From: an uncultured Myxococcales bacterium
GTDB lineage: Bacteria > Myxococcota_A > UBA9042
Direction of reading: 5' to 3'
Length of the DNA stretch: 39,113 nt
Assembly (NCBI GenBank): GCA_903919145.1
Contig: CAIXGW010000289.1
Location: 1 to 39,113, forward strand
The translations under genes were made by a program, and so were the position numbers. The notes under the pieces are model-generated. The model made no database searches. It saw only the letters and a program-made list of their open reading frames with translations, and was not told where the DNA came from. Within the stretch, counting starts at the first letter, position 1. Every line of letters starts with the position of its first letter. Shown here in pieces: positions 1 to 7,571 of this stretch.

Positions 1-1008
1 CGCCGCCACGCCAACGCCCAGCGCCGTCCAGAACCACCACTTGCTGGTCACCGACTGGTCGCCGGGCTTGACACCCGGCGCGCCGATGCCGCCGGGCTCG
101 CTGACCACTGCCTGCTGCTCAAGCTGGACGGCCTGCTCGTGCACTGCGCCCGGCGCCAAGGTGACTTTGGCCGACCACTCGCGGAAACCGGCGCGAACTA
201 CGCGCAAAGTGTGCGATCCCGCCGCAACGGAGACCCGCAGGCCGCCCACCGAAGTGCGGCCCACCAGCTTGTCATCGACGTAGACCAGCGCGACGCCACC
301 GCCAAACAGAACGACCTGCAGGGTGGCCGGCGCCTCAGAGGCGTCCGCAGGCAGATCGGTGGGGCCGAGCAGGACCACCAGGCCGCGCTGCACGGCTTGC
401 GCCGCTTTGTCGGCAGAATCCAAGGGCTGAACAGTGCTTTGGGCGACACGGCCTTGGGCTATGTCAATGACGCGCAAGTTGAGCTGCAGCTGGCCGGAGG
501 GGTTCTTGGCCAGCTCGCTGTAGACGACCAGCTGGGCCGTGTACTTGTTGCCGATGCGCCCCAGGCACTCTACCCCGGCCTCCGTGCACTCGAACTCAAA
601 CATCTCTTCGGTCAAGTCCGCGGATGCCAAAACGATATCCAGCTGATGATAGCGCATGGCCTGCGTTTGCAGTTCGCGGGTGACGCTTTGGCGTTGGGCC
701 TCTGGGACCCCCGTGCCGTCGGCGCGCAGCACAAGTACCCGCTGTTTGGCCGGGGGCTTGGCCGACTCAGCAGCTTGGGCCGCCGCCGGCAGGGGCGCCA
801 GGATGGCGGTCAGGGGTGCCGTGGGCAGTGCGGCCCACAGGACCACTTGCACCACGGCCATCGCCGCCCTGGCCATGCCGCGGCGCAACCCCGCCCAACG
901 CGAGGTGGGCGGCGACCAAAGGCCGCGCCTTTCCTGCGCATTGGCACAAGCGGATGCAGGCGGACAATTTTGAAGACTGGGACTCATCTGGGAACAGGGC
1001 AGGGTCAC
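1..1008 (-). CDS. PEGA-domain envelope protein, partial (C-terminus outside window)
   Basis: The frame is open from a GTG at 1008 to the left edge, so the C-terminus is missing (336 codons visible). The GTG is preceded by GGGAGG with a 5-nt spacer, and a promoter-like pair lies just upstream. An ATG at 876 (MARAAMAVVQ) is an alternative but has no clear ribosome site. A hydrophobic, Ala-rich stretch ending in an AAAQAA-type cleavage site after that ATG looks like a signal peptide with a long n-region. Next comes an alpha/beta domain starting RVLVLRADGTGV, resembling periplasmic proteins that sense or score variables. A PEGA-type beta domain follows (ALVYVDDKLVGRTSVGGLRV, then GSHTLRVVRAGF). 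A Trp-rich hydrophobic segment (SKWWFWTALGVGVA) at the edge is probably a membrane anchor. PEGA domains are known from surface and signalling proteins; the exact role here is unknown. Confidence 0.75.
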   Translation of the reverse strand, partial: MTLPCSQMSPSLQNCPPASACANAQERRGLWSPPTSRWAGLRRGMARAAMAVVQVVLWAALPTAPLTAILAPLPAAAQAAESAKPPAKQRVLVLRADGTGVPEAQRQSVTRELQTQAMRYHQLDIVLASADLTEEMFEFECTEAGVECLGRIGNKYTAQLVVYSELAKNPSGQLQLNLRVIDIAQGRVAQSTVQPLDSADKAAQAVQRGLVVLLGPTDLPADASEAPATLQVVLFGGGVALVYVDDKLVGRTSVGGLRVSVAAGSHTLRVVRAGFREWSAKVTLAPGAVHEQAVQLEQQAVVSEPGGIGAPGVKPGDQSVTSKWWFWTALGVGVAA

Positions 1009-1038
1009 GGCGACCTCCCGGTGAAAACGCAGTCGACG

Positions 1039-1067
1039 ATGCTAGCAGGGCGGAGACAGCGCCGCAA
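1039..1067 (-). promoter_or_regulatory. Candidate sigma70-type promoter for the PEGA gene
   Basis: On the minus strand TTGCGG (1067-1062) and TAGCAT (1044-1039) are separated by exactly 17 nt. The -10 hexamer is identical to the one in the stronger promoter at 14055-14083. A start about 7 nt after the -10 gives a leader of roughly 24 nt to the GTG at 1008. The -35 match is only moderate. Confidence 0.5.
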
Positions 1068-1124
1068 TCGACTCGGCTGGCCCGTGGTCTGTTGGCGGCG
1101 GCTCCGCGCGGTCGAGCTTGACCT

Positions 1125-2603
1125 CTAGCGGCCCTGGCGGCGCCGCTGCAGCCACGCTTGCTTCTGCAGGCAGAGCGCGTGCTCAGGGCTACCGGCCAAG
1201 CAACGCTCGACGGCGGCACGGCAGGCACTGCGCGGCCCGCGGCGGCACTGATGGCGCACTCCCAGCCACAGGCCGGCATCGCGAGCACCGGCCCTCTGCA
1301 GGGCGAGTTCCCGCTGCGCTGCAAGGGCTTGCTCGCGGGCCTGCGCGATCAGGGCCTGCAGCTCCTGGCAGGCCGGACGGCGGCGCTCGACCAGCGTACA
1401 GCGGTACAGCGCAGCTTCAGCCTCTGCCGCGGCGCCGCGGGCAAGGGCGCGCCGGCCCTGATCGAGCTGGACAGCCACAAAGCGGTCGTCGACCCGCTTG
1501 CCCAGCTCGTCGCACGCTGGCGCTGGCGTACTTGCGGCATCTTGGCAGCGTCGAACCGCTTGGGCGGCACTGGCCAGGTCGCCTTCTTCCAAGGCCCTTT
1601 CGGCCGCTCGCTGGGCTTGCTGGCGCTCCGCCTTCTGCGTTTGCACTACCAGCAGGCGCGCAGCGGCCACCTGCGCCGCCGCAGGGTGGCCGGGATGCAG
1701 CGCCAGCCACGTCTCCAGGTCCTGCAGGTCCTGCCGGGCAATGACCAGATCCGCGGCGGCGGCGGCGTCCAGAATCAGTGGCGTGCTAGGGCAACCGGCG
1801 CAGGTGACCTCGGCCAGCGGGCTCTGATAGGGAAAGCTGCGCACTGGCAGCTGATCGACGGCAATGGTAGCGCTGCCACTGAGATCCACTGCGGTGTGCC
1901 AGTCGGCGCGGCCGCCGCGCAAGGCGATCTGGTGGCTGGCTGCCGGTTCGCTGCCACAGGTCACCAGCCGCCAGCGGCCAAATTCCGCCAGCGCCGGCAG
2001 GGCAGCACGCTGCAATGGCTGCCCTTGGCCGGCGATGCGCCAGACATCCACGGCGGCGGCGGCCACCAGCGCGACCGCGGCGCCGCGCCAAGCCCAGGCG
2101 GTCGCCCCGTCTTGAGCCTCTTTGCCCAGGTGCCAGGCGCCGATGGCGGCTCCGGCCTCGACGGCGGCAAGGGACCAAGCCCAGCGCGGATAGCCCGTCC
2201 ACTGCACTTGGGTGCGCGGTTGGCTGCGCAGCTGCTGGGCAACACAGCGGCGCACCGCCAGTACCTGCACCTCAGCCCGCAGGTGGTCCACCCGCACCTC
2301 AACCTGAGGCACCGGCGGCTCCTGCAGGCGCGAAAGCTGCTCGGTCGCCACGGGTTCTCCGAGCTCGATCCGCGACTGCGGCCGGCCGGTGGCCAGCACC
2401 GCGCAGCCCTGGACGGTTAGCAGCCCGGCGCCAGCCAAGGCCAGCCAGCGACCAACTGCGTTCAGGGAGACTCGCCAGCAGGCTTTCCGCCCAGGGGGCT
2501 TGCCTGCGGGCGCGAGCGAGGAATCGACGACCAGCGCGGAGAGACTGCCCACCCGGACGCTCGCCAGACGAGCGCCTAGGCTGCCCAGGAGCTGCGCCTT
2601 CAC
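1125..2603 (-). CDS. Membrane protein with helical, Cys-patterned C-terminal repeats
   Basis: Predicted 492 residues. The frame stays open upstream to 2975, but the GTG at 2603 overlaps the TGA of the upstream lipoprotein gene as GTGA and has GGAGAGG ahead of it, so I chose it. Residues about 51-68 are hydrophobic and end in LLTVQGC, which could be a transmembrane helix or a weak lipobox at Cys67. Two further hydrophobic stretches follow near 140-160 and 172-188. From about 305 onward the protein is Ala/Gln/Arg-rich and helical, TPR-like, with four cysteine pairs: C353/C364, C402/C412, C453/C461 and C468/C478. Regular pairing suggests disulfide-stapled helical hairpins outside the cytoplasm. 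Translational coupling to the lipoprotein and glycosyltransferase genes upstream suggests a role in the glycan system. I do not recognise a named family. Confidence 0.7.
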   Translation of the reverse strand: MKAQLLGSLGARLASVRVGSLSALVVDSSLAPAGKPPGRKACWRVSLNAVGRWLALAGAGLLTVQGCAVLATGRPQSRIELGEPVATEQLSRLQEPPVPQVEVRVDHLRAEVQVLAVRRCVAQQLRSQPRTQVQWTGYPRWAWSLAAVEAGAAIGAWHLGKEAQDGATAWAWRGAAVALVAAAAVDVWRIAGQGQPLQRAALPALAEFGRWRLVTCGSEPAASHQIALRGGRADWHTAVDLSGSATIAVDQLPVRSFPYQSPLAEVTCAGCPSTPLILDAAAAADLVIARQDLQDLETWLALHPGHPAAAQVAAARLLVVQTQKAERQQAQRAAERALEEGDLASAAQAVRRCQDAASTPAPACDELGKRVDDRFVAVQLDQGRRALARGAAAEAEAALYRCTLVERRRPACQELQALIAQAREQALAAQRELALQRAGARDAGLWLGVRHQCRRGPRSACRAAVERCLAGSPEHALCLQKQAWLQRRRQGR

Positions 2604-3880
2604 GGCGCCCTCTCCGTCCACAGCGCCGCCGGCCGGCCTCTTAGCTCCTCGCCGACCATCAAGAACCACAGCGTGGGCGCTGCGGCCGGCGACAAGGGAA
2701 AATCGGCAGCCCACTGCGGCGAGTAGACCAGGGGCACGCCGCCAGCACAGGCCAATTCCACGGCGACGCCAAAGGCCTTGGCGGCAAGCTCCGGCTGGCC
2801 CAGGCGCTGCAAGGCCAGGGCCCGCGCCAAGCTGCCTTCGACAAACCAGGTCTCTGGCGCTCCTGGCTGGTAGGGGCGCCAGCCGGGCCAGCCGAGCACG
2901 TCGAGGCTGTGGACCGCCGAGACGTGGTCCAGCGCCGCAGCTGCGCGGTCGTTCAGGCCATTGGCGTGGGCCCACAGCGCCCCCCAGGTGCCGCTGGCGT
3001 CCAGCGCGCTGACCCGGTCGACCACCCCGCTGGCGACGCCTTGGGCAAAGCGACCTTGCTCATGAATCCACAGAACACCAAGCATCTGCTCGCGAATTCG
3101 CGCGGCGGCGGCCAGCAGCGCCAGCTCGGTGGCCAGGGCCGGGTCGGCTGCTGCGGCGGCGGTCAGGGCAAACCAGCCGTCAATCTGGTGCTCGGTGGCG
3201 GTGAAATCTGCTGGCCAGTCGGGGTCAAACGCTTCGTCACTGGCCCAGCGACCACGGCCAGCGCGCAGCAGGCCCGTGCCGCCCTCTGCTTGCAGCAACC
3301 ACTGGCAGCCGCGGCGAAGGGTCGGTGCAAACTGCAGATCACCAGTAGCGGCTTGGTACTTGGCCAGCGCATAGACGACCCAGGCAATCGCGCCGGCGCG
3401 CAGATAGCCAGCGTTGTAGAAGCCGTCTTCGCGAAAGGCAAAGGAGAAGCCCCACCCTCCTTCTGGGAGCTGCAGCGACTGCAAGGTCAGCAGCACTGCC
3501 CGGGCTTGGGCAGGGCGGCCCTGCTGCAAGGCCCACAGCACGTACAAGGCGTTGTCATAGACAAAGCTTCGCGAACTCAGGGCCAGAAAGCCGCGCGGAG
3601 CGCCAGCGAACCGGTCGGGCTCTGGGTAGGACTGGACCGCCATGGCCCCCGCGGCCGGCTTGAGGGTCGGCACCGCCACTGCACTGCCGCGGGCATCGAC
3701 GTCATAGGCCGGGCCGGGCTGATAGGGCTGGACCCCCAGCGAGGCACTGGCCTTGGCCAGCCACAGGTCGCTGCTGGCACCGCGACAGGGACCGCTTTGA
3801 GGGCGCACCAGAGCAGCCGTGCAGCTGGTGATCAGCAAGACGGCACCGATCACGGCGGCCACAATGCCAAGGCGTCGCAT
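2600..3880 (-). CDS. Lipoprotein, (alpha/alpha)-barrel-like, possible glycan-active enzyme
   Basis: 426 residues from the ATG at 3880, which has GAGGG 8 nt upstream; an in-frame GTG at 3895 would add five residues. The N-terminus MRRLGIVAAVIGAVLLITSC is a classic lipoprotein signal (lipobox ITSC). The mature part alternates aromatic-rich loops with Ala/Leu helices: GGWGFSF, GYLRAGAIAWVVYALAKY, ATEHQIDGWFAL, SLDVLGWPGW, and ETWFVEGSLARALALQRL. This pattern is typical of six-hairpin (alpha/alpha)6 folds seen in glycoside hydrolases, epimerases and lyases. The glycosyltransferase gene ends only 22 nt upstream, and the downstream gene overlaps by 4 bp. By analogy with hydrolases in cellulose- and PNAG-type loci it may trim, modify or bind the polymer in the periplasm. 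The fold and function are inference; no catalytic residues can be assigned with certainty. Confidence 0.75.
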   Translation of the reverse strand: MRRLGIVAAVIGAVLLITSCTAALVRPQSGPCRGASSDLWLAKASASLGVQPYQPGPAYDVDARGSAVAVPTLKPAAGAMAVQSYPEPDRFAGAPRGFLALSSRSFVYDNALYVLWALQQGRPAQARAVLLTLQSLQLPEGGWGFSFAFREDGFYNAGYLRAGAIAWVVYALAKYQAATGDLQFAPTLRRGCQWLLQAEGGTGLLRAGRGRWASDEAFDPDWPADFTATEHQIDGWFALTAAAAADPALATELALLAAAARIREQMLGVLWIHEQGRFAQGVASGVVDRVSALDASGTWGALWAHANGLNDRAAAALDHVSAVHSLDVLGWPGWRPYQPGAPETWFVEGSLARALALQRLGQPELAAKAFGVAVELACAGGVPLVYSPQWAADFPLSPAAAPTLWFLMVGEELRGRPAALWTERAP

Positions 3881-3902
3881 GCCGGGGGCCCTCACCGCGC
3901 AC

Positions 3903-6392
3903 TCAAGGAGGCGCCTCTAGCACCCGTTGGACCAGCGGAGCGTAGATATGCCAGAGCAAACGCGCCTCTTCGGGCATGAAGTGGATGCGCGCCAGAAACG
4001 ACCGCAGCGCCGGCACGCCAGAGAGCCAAGGGGGCCCCAGCGCTTCTTGACCATCGGCCATGTCGCCGGCGATGTAGACACGCTTGAGGTCGGCGTCGTG
4101 GATGATGGCGGGAAATTTCTTGATGACGCCGAACTTGGCCAGCAAGCGATCGCCCGCGGGCAAGCTGTTGAGGGTGAACTCGGCGTGAACCTCGGTGGCC
4201 TCTTTGGCCAGGTTGATGTCAAACCAGTAGGTGAACGGCACCTGCTGATCGCCGGCGTGCAGCGTGACAGGATCTTCAGTGATGTCCAAACCTTCTTGCA
4301 GACACACCACCCGACCGTCTTCGTGGATCAACAGCACTCCGGGACCCTTAAGGCGGTAGGGCGCGCGGGTCTCTTCTTCCCAGCGCTTCTGCACCCACTT
4401 GGCGATTTCCTGGTCGTCGGCAAAGTCCTCTACGCGGCGCCCCGCCCAGCCTGTCCACTCCAGGTTGAGCACTTTCTCTAGGCGCTTGCGCACCGGATAG
4501 GAGGTGGGCGTGCCATAGGTGTTGAACTCGGCAAAGATTCGCCCGCCGCGCGCCACAAATTCCTCGATCGCCTGCACCTCGGCAACGGTGGTGCCGCCGT
4601 AGAGCTTCTGCGACAGCTCTAAGTGAGCGACGGGCCGCGGCCAGGTGTCATAGTCGTCGCTGTACACGCCGTAGGTATCGGCAATAATCAGCAGGTTCTT
4701 GCCCTTGAGGTCCTGGGCCTTGAGGTCGCTGTGCTTGCGGGTCACCGGGTCGTTGCCGATATAGTCCTTGGCATTGTCCCAAAGAATGCGCGACTTGAGC
4801 GGCTGGACCTTGGACTGACTGAGCAGCCACATCAGCCGCGCGTGCTCGCGACTGTTGGTAAACGGCACAGTCTTGGACAGGACGACCGCCTGGGTCGCCG
4901 GCCGCGGCTTGACCAGCCAGACCACCGGCATGGCCACCAGGGCGGCCAGCACGGCGGTAGCCAGGATCGGCAGGATCCGCGACTGGCGGGACTGGGCCGC
5001 CGCACCGCCAAAGCCCTGGCGGGTCATCCGCCCCCACTTCTTTTCGCCGCGCACGTACTTCCACAGCCCGCGCAAGCGATACCACAGGATCAGCTGGCGG
5101 TAGCCCACATTCTCTATCAGGGCCACAAACACCAGCTTCCACAGGTCGCCGCGCTTGCGATAGAAAGAAAGCGTCAGCTCTTCCAAGAAGATCGAGCCAA
5201 GCGACAGCAAAAAGCCAATCAACACCGCCAGCACCAGGAACAATAGCGCAAACCACGGGTCGATGACGCCGGCCAAGGCGGTAATGAAGAAGTAGAAATA
5301 GCCAAACAGCTCGATGATCGGTCCAACCAGCTCAAACAGCATGTAGAACGGCATGACGACCATGCCGACGGCGCCATAGCGCGGGTTGAAGGCCATCTGG
5401 CGGTGGCGCCACAGGGTGTCGGCCAGACCGCGCTGCCAGCGATCGCGCTGATTGCCTAGAATCTTAGTTGTTTCTGGAGCTTCGGTAAAACTCACCGGAT
5501 CGGGCAGGTGGACAATGGCGCGGGCCTGCATCCAGCTGGGCACCTGATGGCGCAAGCGCGTCACCAGCTCCATGTCTTCGCCGATCGAGTCGTGGGCATA
5601 GCCACCGGCCGCCACCACGGCACTGCGGCGAAACAAGCCAAAGGCGCCTGAAATAATCAGGTTTCCGCCAAGTTTGTCCCACCCCAAGCGGCCGACCAGA
5701 AAGGCGCGCAAGTACTCTACCACCTGAAAGCGCGCCAGCCAGGAGTCCGGAAGGCCCATCTCGGTCAGCTCACCGCGCTCGATCTTGCAGCCATTGGCAA
5801 GGCAGATCGTCCCGCCCACACCGACGACGTCGACATCAGACAGGAAGGGCCGCACCAGCCGCAGCAGGGCATCGGGCAGGATCAAGGTGTCGGCGTCAAT
5901 GGCGCAGACCAGCGGAAAGCGCGCCGCGTTGACGCCGCAGTTGAGGGCATCGGACTTGCCTCCATTCTCTTTGTCTATGACAATCAGCTTTTTGTACAGA
6001 CCAGAGCGGTACACCGCGCGGATGGGCTTGCACGGCATGTCCAGCCGGATGTCAAACGGCACGGCCTCCAGGGCAAACGCTGTACGCAGGACCTGCATGG
6101 TCTTGTCTTTGCTGCCGTCATTGACCACCACAACTTCATGTTGCGGATAGCGCAGCTGCAGCAGAGCCCGCACCGACTCTACGCAGGTTTTTTCTTCGTT
6201 GTAGGCCGGGCACAGAATCGAGATGGGCAAGGTCGCGCGACCGCGGGTGGCCACGGACTCAGGCGCGCTGCCTTCGAGGTCGCGGCGCACGTGAATGACG
6301 CCAACCACGGCAGCGGCAAACAGCGCGATGTAGCCAGCCGTTAGGGTGACGAAATACAGAAGCACAAAGATATTAAGAACATCTACAAGCAC
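3903..6392 (-). CDS. Processive family 2 glycosyltransferase with extra C-terminal domain
   Basis: 829 residues from a GTG start. An N-terminal membrane helix (about 5-33) precedes a GT2 domain with the expected motifs: PAYNEE at 62-67, NDGS at 91-94, DAD at 166-168, GED at 271-273 and QRDRW at 315-319 (QxxRW). Membrane helices follow at about 341-376 and 380-404, then the WGRMTR segment common after PgaC-type synthases, and another helix near 473-495. The family adds activated sugars to a growing chain and pushes it through the inner membrane. The last 330 residues are unusual: a likely extracytoplasmic alpha/beta domain (LLIIADTYGVYSDDYDTW, EEFVARGGRIFAEFNTYG) resembling class I glutamine amidotransferase or ThuA-like folds, then a beta-rich end. 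It sits in an operon with a beta-barrel exporter and a HEAT protein. The sugar is unknown. Confidence 0.88.
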   Translation of the reverse strand: MLVDVLNIFVLLYFVTLTAGYIALFAAAVVGVIHVRRDLEGSAPESVATRGRATLPISILCPAYNEEKTCVESVRALLQLRYPQHEVVVVNDGSKDKTMQVLRTAFALEAVPFDIRLDMPCKPIRAVYRSGLYKKLIVIDKENGGKSDALNCGVNAARFPLVCAIDADTLILPDALLRLVRPFLSDVDVVGVGGTICLANGCKIERGELTEMGLPDSWLARFQVVEYLRAFLVGRLGWDKLGGNLIISGAFGLFRRSAVVAAGGYAHDSIGEDMELVTRLRHQVPSWMQARAIVHLPDPVSFTEAPETTKILGNQRDRWQRGLADTLWRHRQMAFNPRYGAVGMVVMPFYMLFELVGPIIELFGYFYFFITALAGVIDPWFALLFLVLAVLIGFLLSLGSIFLEELTLSFYRKRGDLWKLVFVALIENVGYRQLILWYRLRGLWKYVRGEKKWGRMTRQGFGGAAAQSRQSRILPILATAVLAALVAMPVVWLVKPRPATQAVVLSKTVPFTNSREHARLMWLLSQSKVQPLKSRILWDNAKDYIGNDPVTRKHSDLKAQDLKGKNLLIIADTYGVYSDDYDTWPRPVAHLELSQKLYGGTTVAEVQAIEEFVARGGRIFAEFNTYGTPTSYPVRKRLEKVLNLEWTGWAGRRVEDFADDQEIAKWVQKRWEEETRAPYRLKGPGVLLIHEDGRVVCLQEGLDITEDPVTLHAGDQQVPFTYWFDINLAKEATEVHAEFTLNSLPAGDRLLAKFGVIKKFPAIIHDADLKRVYIAGDMADGQEALGPPWLSGVPALRSFLARIHFMPEEARLLWHIYAPLVQRVLEAPP

Positions 6393-6449
6393 GCTGGGCT
6401 ACTCTGCCTCTTGCGGGCCCCAGTGGGTCCGCACGGTTGGGGAGCGGGG

Positions 6450-7571
6450 TCAGGTCGGATTCACGGCTTCAGAAGCTCTGGAAATGGGCCACGGCGACGC
6501 GCCCTCTGCGGGTGTCAAGCGCGCTTCGGCCAGGGCGGCCTGGGCGGCAGGGTTGCCATCGGCGGCCGCCTGGCGCAGGGCAGCGACGCCAATCTGGCCG
6601 CACTTGACCAATGCCAACGCGATGTTGTGGCGGACCCACTCCGCCTCATCTTCCAAGGCGCGCGCAAGGCGGTCGGCGCTGCCGGGCAGGGCCAGGATGC
6701 CGGCGGCTTTGGCAGCCTCTGAGCGGACTTCCCAGCGGTCGTCGTCTAGCGCCGCCAAGATGACGCCCAGGGCCGAGGCATCGCGCAGCTCGCCCAGGGC
6801 CCGCAGCGCTTGGATGCGCACCTCGGCGTCGATGTCTGAGCAGGCGTTGATCAAAGTGTGCAGAGCCGTGCGCTGACGCGCCTGCCCCAAAGCAGAGACC
6901 ACCACTTGGCGGACTTCGGTGATCGGCGAATCTACAAGCTCGATCAGACGATCGGCCGGCAAGGGGCGGGCATTGGCCAGCGCATCGGTGGCGCGCATGC
7001 GGTTGAGGCGGCCATCCTGGGCGATCGCCGCCAGCGCCACCAGCGTCTCGTCAGCCCGGCCAAGGCTGCACAGGGCCTCAAAGGCGCCCAGGCGGACGTC
7101 GGGCACATCGTCGCGAACCAGGCGCTCCAACAGGCCGGCCGGGTCACCCATGGCGCGGGCTTCGCGGATGACCCGCAGCCGCTCCCACGGCCGGGCGGCG
7201 GCGTTGGCCCTGGCGTCCTGGACCAGCCCGGCCAAGGTGAAGAGCTGGGCAAAGACTGGGTCGGTCGTCGAGCCGCCCGAACCGGCAAATTCTGCGAGTT
7301 CTGTCAGCAAGCGCCGCTGCTGATCGCGCTGCAGAGTGGCCAGCGCCGCCAGGCACCCCTGTACCAGGGCGGCATCCTGGCCGGCCCCCATCTGGCCCAC
7401 CAGGTCAATCAGGCGGGTGCGCACCCTGTTGTAAGCCTGCTGCCGGCGCATGGTTGAAGAGCGGACGTAGGTCATGGCGACCAGCGCGATCAGCACAACC
7501 ACGACCTCGACGGCCACAAACAGCATGATCAGCAGCTCGCTGAAATTGAGCAAACGCCAATCAAAGCTCAT
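6450..7571 (-). CDS. Membrane-anchored HEAT-repeat protein
   Basis: 373 residues. The ATG at 7571 overlaps the TGA of the upstream beta-barrel gene as ATGA, so the two are translationally coupled; a longer open frame to 7766 is an overlap artefact. MSFDWRLLNFSELL leads into one strong transmembrane helix at about 13-35 (Val/Ile/Leu-rich), then a basic juxtamembrane stretch. From about residue 160 there are at least five HEAT-like helical repeats with the typical VR/AAxALG pattern (EVRQVVVSALGQA, EVRIQALRALGEL, EVRSEAAKAAGIL, WVRHNIALALVKCG). HEAT repeats are protein-protein scaffolds. Lying between the outer-membrane barrel gene and the glycosyltransferase gene, it may hold the synthase or link it to regulatory partners. 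The orientation (repeats in cytoplasm or periplasm) is not settled: the basic residues after the helix favour a cytoplasmic repeat domain. Confidence 0.85.
   Translation of the reverse strand: MSFDWRLLNFSELLIMLFVAVEVVVVLIALVAMTYVRSSTMRRQQAYNRVRTRLIDLVGQMGAGQDAALVQGCLAALATLQRDQQRRLLTELAEFAGSGGSTTDPVFAQLFTLAGLVQDARANAAARPWERLRVIREARAMGDPAGLLERLVRDDVPDVRLGAFEALCSLGRADETLVALAAIAQDGRLNRMRATDALANARPLPADRLIELVDSPITEVRQVVVSALGQARQRTALHTLINACSDIDAEVRIQALRALGELRDASALGVILAALDDDRWEVRSEAAKAAGILALPGSADRLARALEDEAEWVRHNIALALVKCGQIGVAALRQAAADGNPAAQAALAEARLTPAEGASPWPISRASEAVNPT

Noticed and set aside
68..96. TTGACA at 67-73 as an internal plus-strand promoter
   Set aside because: It lies inside the PEGA coding region and no -10 or downstream plus-strand gene supports it.
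139..1128. Long plus-strand open frame of 329 codons
   Set aside because: It is antisense to the PEGA-domain gene, which has a signal peptide, recognisable domain and ribosome site; the plus frame is a GC-driven shadow without motifs.
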